Assembly: GCF_002295115.1 (NCBI RefSeq)
Contig: NZ_NSFV01000001.1
Span: 186,001 to 250,000 of the forward strand
Origin: Mesorhizobium sp. WSM4311
Lineage (GTDB): Bacteria; Pseudomonadota; Alphaproteobacteria; Rhizobiales; Rhizobiaceae
Length of the DNA stretch: 64,000 bases
Direction: 5' to 3'
Of this stretch, positions 41,819 through 50,192 are shown one piece after another. The translations under genes and the position numbers were made by a program. A model generated the notes under the pieces. The model saw only the letters and a list, made by a program, of their open reading frames with translations, searched no databases and was not told where the DNA came from. Positions within the stretch are counted from its first letter, which is position 1, and the number at the start of each line of letters is the position of its first letter.

Positions 41819-42781
41819 TCAGCGATAACTCACCTGAGACGACCAGGCCGGATCGTCGTGCTTTTGCCAGTAGAGCGCCATCAGCCGGCCGGTAACAGGC
41901 CCGACCTTGCCGTCGGCGATCGCCGCGCCATCGATCTCAGTCACCGGCATGATGCCGCCCGCGGTCGAGGTGATGAAGACCTCGTCGGCCGCCGTGAGTG
42001 CTGCAACGCTGACATCGGCGGCGGCGGCTACAAGACCTTCTTCGGCGCAGAGATCGAAGACGGTGCGGCGGGTGATGCCAGGCAGCACGCCGATGGCCGG
42101 CGTCGACAGCTTGCCATCCTTGACGCAGAAGACGTTGAAGCCCGGACCCTCGGCGACATTGCCGTTGAAGTCGAGAAGGAGTGCGGTCTCGGCACCGCGG
42201 TCATAGGCGTCGTAGAGGCCGCGCACCAGATCGAGCCAATGGTAGTTCTTGATCGACGGATCGACCGATGCCGGCGGGATGCGCACCTTGTCGCTGATGG
42301 CGACGCGCAGGCCGCGCTGCAGCTGTTCGGCATTGGCGACCGAACCGAACGGCACGGCGAAGGCCATGAAGCGGTTGATCGCCTGGCGCGGATCGCGGCT
42401 GAAGGTTGGCGATGCGCCGCGCGTGCACAGCATTTCGACATAGGCGGCGCGATGGCCTGAAAGGGCGACGCAATTGTGCAGGATATCGGCCACGCCATCC
42501 CTGTCGAAGGGGATGGTCATGCGCAGCTTGTCGAGCCCGCCGAAGAAGCGGTCGAGATGCAGATCGAGGCGGAAGAAGCGGCCTTTCCAGACATGCACCG
42601 TGTCATAGGTGGCGTCGGAATGCAGGAACCCCCAATCCAGCACCGACACCTTGGCCTGCGACATCGGCAGATACTGGCCGTCGAGGAAGGCGATGCCGTC
42701 GGGATAGGTGTGCGGGTCGACATGGCGGTCGCTGACCGTGGGCAGTGGTTTTGTAGCCTGTGTGGCCGTCGTGTGGTCCAT
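41819..42781 (-). CDS. Fold-type IV aminotransferase, (R)-selective amine transaminase-like
   Basis: The 320-residue class IV enzyme has the PLP lysine in DPSIKNYHWLDLVR (about residue 180), EGPGFNV (about 215) and LPGITRRTVFD. It resembles the Arthrobacter-type (R)-amine transaminase rather than BCAT or D-amino-acid transaminases: YLHSD-like FLHSDATYDTVHVW, AYVEMLCTRG, TSTAGGIMPV and GPVTGRLMALYW all match that pattern as I recall it. The physiological substrate is unknown. ATG at 42781 follows GAGGAGG; the longer frame is rejected. Confidence 0.82.
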   Translation of the reverse strand: MDHTTATQATKPLPTVSDRHVDPHTYPDGIAFLDGQYLPMSQAKVSVLDWGFLHSDATYDTVHVWKGRFFRLDLHLDRFFGGLDKLRMTIPFDRDGVADILHNCVALSGHRAAYVEMLCTRGASPTFSRDPRQAINRFMAFAVPFGSVANAEQLQRGLRVAISDKVRIPPASVDPSIKNYHWLDLVRGLYDAYDRGAETALLLDFNGNVAEGPGFNVFCVKDGKLSTPAIGVLPGITRRTVFDLCAEEGLVAAAADVSVAALTAADEVFITSTAGGIMPVTEIDGAAIADGKVGPVTGRLMALYWQKHDDPAWSSQVSYR

Positions 42782-42939
42782 CGGGGCCTCCTCGCGGGCA
42801 GGGCGGGTCATCAGCCTACCGGCCCGGGACAGGAGGCATAGAGCCAACCGCCCGGCACCGTTCGTCCTCCATGACGGTCCTAGCCGATACACCGGATTGG
42901 AATTGCCTTATGATCGGATGGCTTGGAATGGGAGGGGAT

Positions 42940-43449
42940 ATGGGCAGGCTTGGGACCATCATCGCAGCCATGATGATTTTCGCCGCCACGGGCGAGGCCA
43001 GCGCGCAGTGCGTGAAACAAGGCGACGAACTCTGCCAAAACGGCCAGACCTATCGCTGCGAGAAGACCGGCAGCGAGTTGACGCCGATCTTCCAGAACCT
43101 GCCTTGCACGGTGAATGCGCCGGCGCAGACACTGACCGGCACCTGGGTCGGCAGCGGCCACCAGAGCCCGGCGGGTGATGCCGGCGCCGACTGGTCGATC
43201 GCCATGACGATCAGGAATGACGGCGCGTCGATCGATTATCCGTCACTTGGCTGCGGCGGATCGCTGTCGCAGACGTCGAGGGACGAGACGTCGGCGGAAT
43301 TCCATGAAAGCATCACCTATGGCCAGGACAGGTGCATCGACAGTGGCGACATCACCGTCCGCTTCTTCAAGGGAAACCTGTCCTGGACCTGGGTCGGCCA
43401 GGCCGATGGCCAGCCTTACAATGCGATCGCCGTGCTGACGCGACAATAG
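42940..43449 (+). CDS. Exported protein of unknown function
   Basis: The 169-residue product has a signal peptide (MGRLGTIIAAMMIFAATGEA, cut near ASA-QC) and several cysteines in the N-terminal mature part (QCVKQGDELCQNG, YRCEKTG, LPCTVN), then LGCGG and DRCID. The C-terminal half is beta-rich with TGTWVGSGHQ. I do not recognise the family. GGAGGGG lies just before the chosen ATG. It may be periplasmic; neighbours give no function. Confidence 0.65.
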   Translation: MGRLGTIIAAMMIFAATGEASAQCVKQGDELCQNGQTYRCEKTGSELTPIFQNLPCTVNAPAQTLTGTWVGSGHQSPAGDAGADWSIAMTIRNDGASIDYPSLGCGGSLSQTSRDETSAEFHESITYGQDRCIDSGDITVRFFKGNLSWTWVGQADGQPYNAIAVLTRQ

Positions 43450-43454
43450 CCGCT

Positions 43455-43769
43455 TCATTCCTCCTCGTCGTCGGCGTCGAGCAGGCGTGTCGCGCGCCAG
43501 CGGGTGAGCACGATGTTGGTCTTCTCGATGACGAAGAAGCGGGCGGAGTCGCGGTCATAACCCTCGGCCAGCAGCTTTTCATAGTCGGTGTGCATGTGGC
43601 GGATGTGGGCAATGGTTGCCAGCCACACGGCAATGCCTGGCGGCAAGGTCTTCATATGCACTGCGCCGGCATCCGCACGGATCTTCTCCATGTCGGCATA
43701 GGGCGCCAGCGGCAGAAGTGCGGTCAGCGCCTTGGCGATGGCGCGGCGGCGGCCGGTCGGTGCAGTCAT
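43455..43769 (-). CDS. DUF2293-like conserved protein
   Basis: The 104-residue protein ends with HMHTDYEKLLAEGYDRDSAR followed by FFVIEKTN. The TDYxxLLxxGYDRxSAR segment is the mark of the DUF2293 family as I recall it. The N-terminal part has a short ALxxLLPxAPYAD segment. The function is unknown. Its start overlaps the stop of the TrmO gene by four bases, so the two are translationally coupled. Confidence 0.7.
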   Translation of the reverse strand: MTAPTGRRRAIAKALTALLPLAPYADMEKIRADAGAVHMKTLPPGIAVWLATIAHIRHMHTDYEKLLAEGYDRDSARFFVIEKTNIVLTRWRATRLLDADDEEE

Positions 43770-44290
43770 CGCTCCCCGCGTCCCTCGATGATCGCTTCCG
43801 GTATGGCGTCGGTCGAGGCGAAGTAGGGTTTGATGTCGATGACCGGCGTGCCGTCGAGCACGTCGATGGCGTCGAGATCGATGCGCCCGGTGGCGATGTC
43901 CAATCCGACGAGCCTTACCACATGCAGGCCGACTGGGTTCGGCCGGGCTGGGGAACGCAGGCCGAATACGCCTTTTGCTTCAGTCGCATGGCGGGGTTTT
44001 TGCACAATCAGATTCCGCGGCGCGTGATGCAGCCAGGACAGGATGATGACATGGCTGGCGCGCTCCAGACCCTGCAAGCCAGGGCGATAGGGCGCGTCGA
44101 TGGTCAGCACCGCCGGCTGTCCGGTCTCGCGCGCCGTGCGCATGTTTTTCGGGCAGCTCTCCCTTGTCGTCCAGAGCGAGGCGATGCGGCCGATGAAGAC
44201 GACGCGGCCATCCGCCGGCATCGTTGCCGGATCCAAGCCCAGCCTCTGCTCGCCTTCGCGTGCCTCGAACATTTCGCGCGGCCCCGTCAT
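43766..44290 (-). CDS. trmO: tRNA (t6A37) N6-methyltransferase TrmO
   Basis: The 174-residue protein shows the TrmO barrel hallmarks: FIGRIASLW near the N terminus, FGLRSPARPNPVGLHVVRL (about residues 106-124) and LDGTPVIDIKPY (about 145-156). TrmO methylates t6A at position 37 of threonine tRNA. ATG at 44290 is preferred to 44299 because GGAG then has correct spacing. It starts a two-gene operon with the DUF2293-like gene and is divergent from the ArsR-methyltransferase gene. Confidence 0.87.
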   Translation of the reverse strand: MTGPREMFEAREGEQRLGLDPATMPADGRVVFIGRIASLWTTRESCPKNMRTARETGQPAVLTIDAPYRPGLQGLERASHVIILSWLHHAPRNLIVQKPRHATEAKGVFGLRSPARPNPVGLHVVRLVGLDIATGRIDLDAIDVLDGTPVIDIKPYFASTDAIPEAIIEGRGER

Positions 44291-44427
44291 TCTGCCCATC
44301 TCCGTGCTGCTGCTGTCATTGTCCCAGGACCGCTACACATTTTTGGGCGGCGCGCACCGGAAAATCACGCATGCGGCATTTTCTTGTCCGGAAGCGACAT
44401 AGCGCTTGCAAGGTTTTGAAAACCGAC

Positions 44428-44443
44428 ATAAACATATGTTTAT
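44428..44443. promoter_or_regulatory. Perfect 16-base palindrome upstream of the ArsR-methyltransferase gene
   Basis: ATAAACATATGTTTAT is a perfect inverted repeat, 41 bases before the start of the ArsR-type gene and on the trmO side of the divergent gap. AT-rich palindromes of this form are typical ArsR-family operators, so autoregulation with metF is likely. Confidence 0.6.
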
Positions 44444-44483
44444 ATCTTTTTCAAAGTGAATGCGCTGAAAAGAGAATACGCTG

Positions 44484-45506
44484 ATGCATGTTTCGCTCGA
44501 CACCATGGTGGATACGCTGAAGGCGGCGGCCGAATCCAGCCGCCTGCGCATATTGGCACTGTTGTCGCGTGGAGACCTCACCGTTTCCGATCTTACCGAA
44601 ATTCTCGGCCAGTCGCAGCCGCGCGTTTCGCGGCATTTGAAGCTGCTGCTCGAGGCCGGGCTGATCGACCGCTACCAGGAAGGATCATGGGCCTTCTTCC
44701 GCCTGTCGGATGCCGATTCCGCGCGCGACTTCGTCATGGGGCTGGTTTCCAGCATTCGCGGCGCCGATCCGCAGGTCGAGCGCGATCTCGAACGCCTGGC
44801 CTCGGTCAAGCGCAAGCGGCAGGACCGGGCGGCCGAGTATTTCTCGGTGAACGCCGCAAGCTGGGACCATATCCGCTCGCTGCATGTGCCGGACCGTGCG
44901 GTCGAGGCGGCGATGCTGAAGCTGGTCGGCAAGCGGCCGTTCCAGTCGATGCTGGATCTGGGCACCGGTACCGGGCGGCTCCTGGAAATCTTCTCGCCGC
45001 TCTACCGGCGCGGTGTCGGCATCGACATGTCGCGCGAGATGCTGACCGTGGCGCGTGCCAATCTCGACAAGGCCGGCGTTTCGAACGCGCAGGTGCGGCA
45101 GGGCGACATCTTCTCGCCGCCGGTCGAGCGCGACGCTTTCGATCTCGTCACCATCCACCAGGTGCTGCATTATCTCGACGATCCCGCCCGCGCCATCCAC
45201 GAGGCGGCGCGGCTTTTGCGGCCGTCGGGCCGGCTGGTCATCGTCGACTTCGCGCCGCACACGCTGGAATTCCTGCGCGAAGAGCACGCGCATATGCGGC
45301 TCGGCTTTTCCGACCGGCAGATCGGCGAATGGTTTGCAGAGGCCGGCCTCGATCTCGAGGATGCCCAGGAATTCGAGCCGCGCGGCGGCAGCGAGCCCAG
45401 GCTCACCGTCAAGCTCTGGCTTGGCCGCGACCGGCGCCTGCTGATCGCCGACCCTGCCAATGACAGCCAGCAGACCAAAGTGAATTCGATAGGGGAAATC
45501 GCCTGA
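44484..45506 (+). CDS. ArsR-type regulator fused to a SAM-dependent methyltransferase domain (SahR-like)
   Basis: The 340-residue protein has an ArsR winged helix (about residues 5-90) with SSRLRILALLSRGDLTVSDL and GQSQPRVSRHLKLLLEAGLI. It is followed by a class I methyltransferase domain (about 115-290) with MLDLGTGTGRLLE. The zinc-binding cysteines of metal sensors are absent. Fusions of this type include SahR, a sensor of S-adenosylhomocysteine that controls methionine-cycle genes. It overlaps metF by one base, which strongly supports a methionine-cycle role. A perfect palindrome lies upstream. Confidence 0.82.
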   Translation: MHVSLDTMVDTLKAAAESSRLRILALLSRGDLTVSDLTEILGQSQPRVSRHLKLLLEAGLIDRYQEGSWAFFRLSDADSARDFVMGLVSSIRGADPQVERDLERLASVKRKRQDRAAEYFSVNAASWDHIRSLHVPDRAVEAAMLKLVGKRPFQSMLDLGTGTGRLLEIFSPLYRRGVGIDMSREMLTVARANLDKAGVSNAQVRQGDIFSPPVERDAFDLVTIHQVLHYLDDPARAIHEAARLLRPSGRLVIVDFAPHTLEFLREEHAHMRLGFSDRQIGEWFAEAGLDLEDAQEFEPRGGSEPRLTVKLWLGRDRRLLIADPANDSQQTKVNSIGEIA

Positions 45507-46423
45507 TGAACCAGTTCCGCTTTTCCCGCCGCCCCGACATTGGCGACAAGGTCAAGGTTTCCTTCGAGTTCTTCCCGCCCAAGAATGACGAGATGGAGGC
45601 GCGGCTGTGGGACACGGTCACAAGGCTGGAACCGCTGAAGCCGAAATTCGTCTCGGTGACCTATGGCGCCGGCGGCTCGACGCGTGAGCGCACGGCGCGC
45701 ACCGTCGGCCGCATCCTGAACGAGACCAGCCTGACGCCGGCCGCGCACATGACCTGCGTCGACGCTGCCCGTCATCAGGTCGACGCGGTGATCCAGGAAT
45801 TCGCCGATATGGGCGTCAAACGCTTCGTCGCCCTGCGCGGCGATCCGGCCGCGGGCGTGGGCACCGCCTACCGCCCGCATCCGGACGGCTACGCCAACGG
45901 CGCCGAACTGGTGGGCGCGCTGAAGGAAGCGGGCGATTTCGACATCTCGGTTTCGGCCTATCCGGAAAAGCATCCGGAAAGCCCGGACTTCGCCACCGAT
46001 ATCGACATGCTGAAGCGCAAGGTCGACAATGGCGCGACGCGGGCGATCACCCAGTTCTTCTTCGACAATGATCTCTACGAGCGCTATGTCGAGCGCGCGC
46101 GTCGGGCCGGCATCTACATCCCGATCGTTCCGGGCATTTTGCCGGTGCATAATTTCACCCAGGTCGCCAATTTCTCGGCGCGCTGCGGCGCGCTGGTGCC
46201 GGCATGGCTGGCCGAGCGTTTCGACGGCCTGCAGAACGATCCGCAGACGCATGCGCTGGTGGCATCGGCCGTCGCCGCCGAACAGGTTCTCGACCTGGTC
46301 GAGCGCGGCGTGGGCGACTTCCACTTCTACACGATGAACCGCGCCGACCTCGTCTTCGCCATCTGCCACATGATCGGCATCCGCTCGCACGAGGCGGAGG
46401 TGGCGGGCTCGGCTGCTGCGTGA
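45506..46423 (+). CDS. metF: 5,10-methylenetetrahydrofolate reductase
   Basis: The 305-residue protein has the MetF N terminus VSFEFFPPKNDEMEARLWDT and the flavin/folate-binding segments SVTYGAGGSTRERT, RFVALRGDPAAG and TQFFFDNDLYERY. It reduces methylene-THF to methyl-THF for methionine synthesis in the cytoplasm. The start overlaps the regulator stop (TGATG), so the pair is one transcript. A palindromic repeat and then a minus-strand microprotein gene follow. Confidence 0.93.
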   Translation: MNQFRFSRRPDIGDKVKVSFEFFPPKNDEMEARLWDTVTRLEPLKPKFVSVTYGAGGSTRERTARTVGRILNETSLTPAAHMTCVDAARHQVDAVIQEFADMGVKRFVALRGDPAAGVGTAYRPHPDGYANGAELVGALKEAGDFDISVSAYPEKHPESPDFATDIDMLKRKVDNGATRAITQFFFDNDLYERYVERARRAGIYIPIVPGILPVHNFTQVANFSARCGALVPAWLAERFDGLQNDPQTHALVASAVAAEQVLDLVERGVGDFHFYTMNRADLVFAICHMIGIRSHEAEVAGSAAA

Positions 46424-46429
46424 GGTTTA

Positions 46430-46530
46430 ATGCATGTCGCCCAAAAGTGGCCCCGGCTTTGGGAGAACGACATGCATAAAAACAAAGACTTAAAGTGCGT
46501 CGCATGAATCCATTCATACGCGACGCGCTT
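46430..46530. repeat. Nested-palindrome intergenic repeat
   Basis: ATGCATGTCG (46430-46439) pairs with CGACATGCAT (46468-46477). A second inverted repeat follows at 46493-46509/46512-46530 around CATGAATCC-like bases. Its first 17 bases reappear in reverse complement at 53560-53576. It resembles intergenic repeats common in Mesorhizobium and close relatives. No gene is seen. Confidence 0.75.
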
Positions 46531-46544
46531 CAGCCTAAACAGCA

Positions 46545-46570
46545 AAAGGCCGGGTAAAAACCCGGCCTTT
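46545..46570 (-). terminator. Terminator, likely for the microprotein gene
   Basis: AAAGGCCGGG (46545-46554) pairs with CCCGGCCTTT (46561-46570) around a six-base loop. On the minus strand the stem is followed by TTTT context (46544-46547), 47 bases after the microprotein stop. It may also stop metF transcription on the plus strand. Confidence 0.65.
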
Positions 46571-46617
46571 CGAATTGTTTAGACTATCTGGTGCTGGTCT
46601 TCCCCGTCTTGGCGGGT

Positions 46618-46704
46618 TCAGGGAAGGACGCCCATAATGAGGGCGCCGATGAAAGCAAACGCAGCACAAATCATCAATGCGTTGATTGGCCTCGTAAGTC
46701 CCAT
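46618..46704 (-). CDS. 28-residue single-span membrane microprotein
   Basis: ATG at 46704 to TGA at 46618-46620 encodes 28 residues with N-terminal MGLTRPIN, a central hydrophobic span (ALMICAAFAFIGALIMG) and VLP at the end. An ideal AGGAGG lies seven bases before the ATG and a terminator follows, so the frame has all signals of an independent gene. No known homologue comes to mind, and it is too short for ordinary gene callers. The ribosome site sits in a hairpin. It is most likely an inner-membrane peptide. Confidence 0.65.
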   Translation of the reverse strand: MGLTRPINALMICAAFAFIGALIMGVLP

Positions 46705-46706
46705 GA

Positions 46707-46731
46707 CATAGCCTCCTCTTAAAGAGCTATG
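46707..46731 (-). promoter_or_regulatory. Hairpin enclosing the microprotein ribosome site
   Basis: On the minus strand, CATAGC pairs with GCTATG, and CTCTT with AAGAG inside it. The Shine-Dalgarno sequence AGGAGG lies in the second half, directly before the ATG. Such a structure could hold translation low until it melts or is bound; regulation is inferred from the fold only. Confidence 0.45.
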
Positions 46732-46943
46732 CCTGAGAGTCTAGGTCCATTTGTGCCACAGGCAAGCGGAAAATGTGCTGCATTGCGACGTGATTGTGAA
46801 ATTTGCGACTCTGGTTTTGCCGTTAGCCGTTGAAACTCTTCGGCAAAAACCCGCTTCATGCCTGTGAATAAATTATGGCGGGGGCGTGTCGATGCTGTGT
46901 CATGGCAGCGCTACCGCCGCGAAGTCGGCTTTGATTTTCGCGC

Positions 46944-47861
46944 TTAACGCCGTCCAAGGACACGTCCGTCGATTGTGAGAAGACCGAGGCCGATCAGCAC
47001 CACGCCGCCGATCTCGAACAGTTCCAGCCGCTCGCCCAGGAAAAGAAAACCGAGCAGCATGGCGCTGGCCGGCACGATCAGCGTGACCAGCGAGGCGTTG
47101 GTGGCGCCGGCCGAGGCGACGAGGTTGAAATAGAGGATGTAGGCGAAGGCGGTGGAGAGCAGCGCCAATGCCAGCACCGCCGCCCAGACTGGCGGCGAGG
47201 CCGAGAACAGGCCGGCGGGGCCGTGCGCCAGCAGCACGATCGGTATCATGATGATGGTCGAAGCGGTCAGCTGCCCGGTGGCGATGACCGGCGAAGGCAC
47301 GCCCTTGAATCGCCGGGCGACCATCAGCGCGACGGCATAGGACAAAGACGCGCCGATCAGCGCGAATTTCGCCCAGACAGGGCCGCCAAGTCCGGCGAGC
47401 AGGCCGGGACCGATCATGACGGCGGTGCCGGCGACGCCGAGCCCAATGCCGGCGAGCTTGTTCCAGGAGAGCTTTTCGTCCGATGTCAGCGCGTTGGCGA
47501 GGATCAGCGTCCAGAACGGCGTCGTCGCGTTGAGCACCGAGGCGACGCCGGCGCCAAGTTCGGTCTGGCCGGCGAAGATCAGCGAGAAGGGGACGACATT
47601 GTTGGTGAAGGCCAGCAGAAAGAACAGGCCAGCATGCGGAAAAGCAAGGCGGAACGATGGGCCGCGCAGGCAGAGATAGATCTGCAGCGCGATTGCCGCT
47701 ATGGCGACGCGAAACAGCACCAGCACCAGCGGGTGAAGCTCCGCCACCGCGATGCGGGCGAAGAAGAACGAACCGCCCCAGATGGCACCAAGCAGCAGCA
47801 ACTGCCCCCAGTCGGCGAGGGTCATCGGTCCGCGCGGTGCGGATGTAGCGGCAATTGCCAT
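46944..47861 (-). CDS. DMT superfamily transporter (EamA family)
   Basis: The 305-residue protein has ten hydrophobic segments in two EamA halves. GAIWGGSFFFARIAVAEL starts the first and ANALTSDEKLSWNKLAGIGL leads into the second, with the usual conserved glycines and prolines. It likely exports a metabolite or amino acid across the inner membrane; the cargo is unknown. ATG at 47861 follows GGAGGACG; the longer frame has no support. The upstream gap of 302 bases holds a palindromic repeat. Confidence 0.87.
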   Translation of the reverse strand: MAIAATSAPRGPMTLADWGQLLLLGAIWGGSFFFARIAVAELHPLVLVLFRVAIAAIALQIYLCLRGPSFRLAFPHAGLFFLLAFTNNVVPFSLIFAGQTELGAGVASVLNATTPFWTLILANALTSDEKLSWNKLAGIGLGVAGTAVMIGPGLLAGLGGPVWAKFALIGASLSYAVALMVARRFKGVPSPVIATGQLTASTIIMIPIVLLAHGPAGLFSASPPVWAAVLALALLSTAFAYILYFNLVASAGATNASLVTLIVPASAMLLGFLFLGERLELFEIGGVVLIGLGLLTIDGRVLGRR

Positions 47862-48163
47862 GTGGCTCGTCCTCCCCCGACATGCCGGCTCGAATGTCAG
47901 CCGGCCAGGCACAGGCATATCGGGTCTGCCGGCAAGCGCCACCCGAAACCTGATCGCTGGCTGACGACGCTACCAAGACTACCGCCGCAGTGTCAGGTGC
48001 ACGAGACACAGAATTGTTTTCATTGCAGCGCCGCGCGTCCTCGGATGCTGCAAGACTCATATTTGGCGCATGATCCTTTCCGAAAGTCGAAATCGACTTT
48101 CGGGGTCATGCGCTAGCCGCTAGCTTGGATTAATTGTGCGCAGCCGAGATCGAGGATTCGTCA
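47862..48163. other. 302-base gap between divergent genes
   Basis: I see no gene here. The gap contains the palindromic repeat at 48067-48113 and, near its end, the GAGGA ribosome site of the decarboxylase gene. The rest is without a recognisable promoter, but promoters for both divergent genes must lie here. Confidence 0.55.
48067..48113. repeat. Palindromic repeat, rhizobial type
   Basis: CCGAAAGTCGA (48080-48090) and TCGACTTTCGG (48093-48103) form an 11-bp stem around AA. The flanks GCGCATGATCC (left) and GTCATGCGC (right) extend the symmetry to about 47 bases. Close variants of this GCATGATCC...GGATCATGC design are widespread between genes in Rhizobiales. Confidence 0.7.
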
Positions 48164-49384
48164 ATGCAGCGATTCGAGAATGCCCGCGAGGCGGCACTGG
48201 CACTTCGTCCCGACGATCCGGTCTATTGCTTCCGCCCGCAGGTGCTGAAGGCCGATGCCAGGCAGTTCATGGGCATGTTCCCGGGCAAGACCGCCTATGC
48301 GGTCAAGACCAATGGCGAGCAGATCGTGCTGAAGACCTTGGTCGAGGCCGGCGTCACCGCCTTCGACGTCGCTTCGCCCGGCGAATTCGCTGCCGTGCGC
48401 GCCGTCTCTGCCGATGCCGAGATGCTCTACATGCACCCGGTCAAGGCGCAGTCCGACATCAAGCTGGCGCTGGAGAAATACGCCATCCGCGTCATTTCGC
48501 TCGACCATGAGGACGAGATCACCAAGCTGACGCGGGTGGTGCGGGCGCTCGACATCGACCCTGGCTCGATCAGCGTGTTCGTGCGCATCCAGACGAAAGG
48601 GTCGGCGGCCTACGAATTGTCGAAGAAGTTCGGCGCCGGGCCGGCTTATGCCGTGGAGCTGGCAGAGCGGCTGAACCGCACCGGCTACAAGGTCGGTCTG
48701 TGTTTCCATGTCGGCAGCCAGATCGAGGATCCCGACACCTATGAGCGGGCGCTGGCCTCGGCCGACTGGGTGCGCAACCGGCTGACCTTCGACATTGCCG
48801 GGCTCGATGTCGGCGGCGGCTTTCCAGCCGAATATGGCCACGATCCCAACCGCAAGCAGATCGAGATGCCCTCGCTCGGCCAGATCATGTCGCGGCTCTC
48901 CGGCGACCTGAAGGAATATCAGTTCGACCAGATGCCGCTGGTGGCCGAGCCGGGCAGGGTGATCGTGGCGCGCTGCCTGTCGCTGATCGTGCGCGTGCTG
49001 CTGCGCAAGGGCAAGCGGCTCTACATCAACGACGGCATCTGGGCATCGCTGTCGGATTCATGGACCGGCAAGATCACGCTGCCGGCGCGCTTCATCCCCG
49101 ATCCGGCGATCAGGACCCGCAATGGCGCTGAAAAGAACGTCGTCCCGTTCAAGGTCTGCGGCGCGACCTGCGATTCCGTCGACATCCTGTCCAGGCCATT
49201 CTGGCTGCCGGAAACCGTCGATACCGGTGACTGGATCGAAATCGGCCATATCGGCGCCTATTCGCTGTCGCTGAGGACCCGCTTCAACGGCTTTTACCCC
49301 GACACATTCGTCGAGGTGACGACACCGTTCGACGAAGGCGACGCGCCGCAGGGCTTCGCCAGCCTGGAGACGATGGCGGATTAG
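48164..49384 (+). CDS. Ornithine/diaminopimelate decarboxylase-family protein (fold-type III)
   Basis: The 406-residue PLP enzyme has the cofactor lysine in TAYAVKTNGE (about residue 46), the ring-stacking histidine in CFHVGSQIEDP, the phosphate loop DVGGGFPAEYG and the cysteine in CGATCDSVD. This is the eukaryotic-type ODC/LysA group; the lysine-site loop favours a dibasic amino-acid decarboxylase, but ornithine and lysine cannot be told apart here. ATG at 48164 follows GAGGA. Its stop overlaps the convergent SDR stop by four bases. Confidence 0.86.
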   Translation: MQRFENAREAALALRPDDPVYCFRPQVLKADARQFMGMFPGKTAYAVKTNGEQIVLKTLVEAGVTAFDVASPGEFAAVRAVSADAEMLYMHPVKAQSDIKLALEKYAIRVISLDHEDEITKLTRVVRALDIDPGSISVFVRIQTKGSAAYELSKKFGAGPAYAVELAERLNRTGYKVGLCFHVGSQIEDPDTYERALASADWVRNRLTFDIAGLDVGGGFPAEYGHDPNRKQIEMPSLGQIMSRLSGDLKEYQFDQMPLVAEPGRVIVARCLSLIVRVLLRKGKRLYINDGIWASLSDSWTGKITLPARFIPDPAIRTRNGAEKNVVPFKVCGATCDSVDILSRPFWLPETVDTGDWIEIGHIGAYSLSLRTRFNGFYPDTFVEVTTPFDEGDAPQGFASLETMAD

Positions 49385-50112
49385 GCCACGCCACCGCCGG
49401 CCTGGATGTTCTCGCCGGTCAGCCAGCGGGCGTCGTCGCTGGCCAGGAAGACCGCGACATCGGCAACGTCGCGCGGCGCGCCTATCCTGCCGAAGGGCGA
49501 CATTCCGGCGGCCACGGCGCGATCGCGCTCTGGAAGCAGGTCCGTGTCGGTGAAGCCCGGCGACAGCGCATTCACCGTGATGCCGCGCGGCCCGAGCTCA
49601 CGCGAGAGCACGCGGACGAACTGTTCGACGGCGCCCTTGCTGCCGAGATAGAGCGCCGTCTGCGTGAAGAACATCTTCGTGCCGCCGGTGGAGACGGCGA
49701 TGATCCGGCCGCCATCGCGCACCCGGCGCGCTGCTTCCTGAAGCGTGAAGAAGGTGCCCTTGGCATTGGTGCCGAAGACCTGGTCGAAATCGGCTTCCGT
49801 CACCTCGGTCAGCGGCTTGATGACGGCGACGCCGACATTGGCGACGACGATGTCGATTGCGCCCAGCCTGCTCTCGGTCTCGTCAAACAGACGGCGGACA
49901 TCGGAAACGCTTGATATGTCGGCCTGGAGGGCAATCGCCTTTCCTCCCTTGCTGGCGATGCCGGCGACGACCTCATCGGCGGCTTTCCGGTTGCCGACAT
50001 AGTTGACGACCACGGCGGCGCCCTGGGCGGCGAGGCCTTCGGCGATGGCCCGGCCAATGCCACGCGAACTGCCGGTGACGATTGCGGTTTTGCCGTGCAG
50101 AGACTGGGACAT
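49381..50112 (-). CDS. Short-chain dehydrogenase/reductase
   Basis: The 243-residue protein has GSSRGIG (about residues 12-18), the catalytic serine in AVSTGGTK, active-site YLGSKGAVE and the C-terminal LTGENIQAGGG, as in FabG/glucose-1-dehydrogenase-like SDRs. The substrate is unknown. ATG at 50112 follows AAGGA. It is divergent from a LysR regulator with a perfect palindrome between them, so the regulator probably controls it. Confidence 0.88.
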   Translation of the reverse strand: MSQSLHGKTAIVTGSSRGIGRAIAEGLAAQGAAVVVNYVGNRKAADEVVAGIASKGGKAIALQADISSVSDVRRLFDETESRLGAIDIVVANVGVAVIKPLTEVTEADFDQVFGTNAKGTFFTLQEAARRVRDGGRIIAVSTGGTKMFFTQTALYLGSKGAVEQFVRVLSRELGPRGITVNALSPGFTDTDLLPERDRAVAAGMSPFGRIGAPRDVADVAVFLASDDARWLTGENIQAGGGVA

Positions 50113-50192
50113 GATCAATTTCCTTCAACCATTCTGGCCGGCGGCTTTGCCTGCGATGTGGCCGATGGCTGAGAGATAGCGGCATGCAATTG

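Noticed and set aside
46493..46530. tRNA-like hairpin after metF
   Set aside because: The fold lacks the T-loop and anticodon-stem pattern and matches the repeat family instead.
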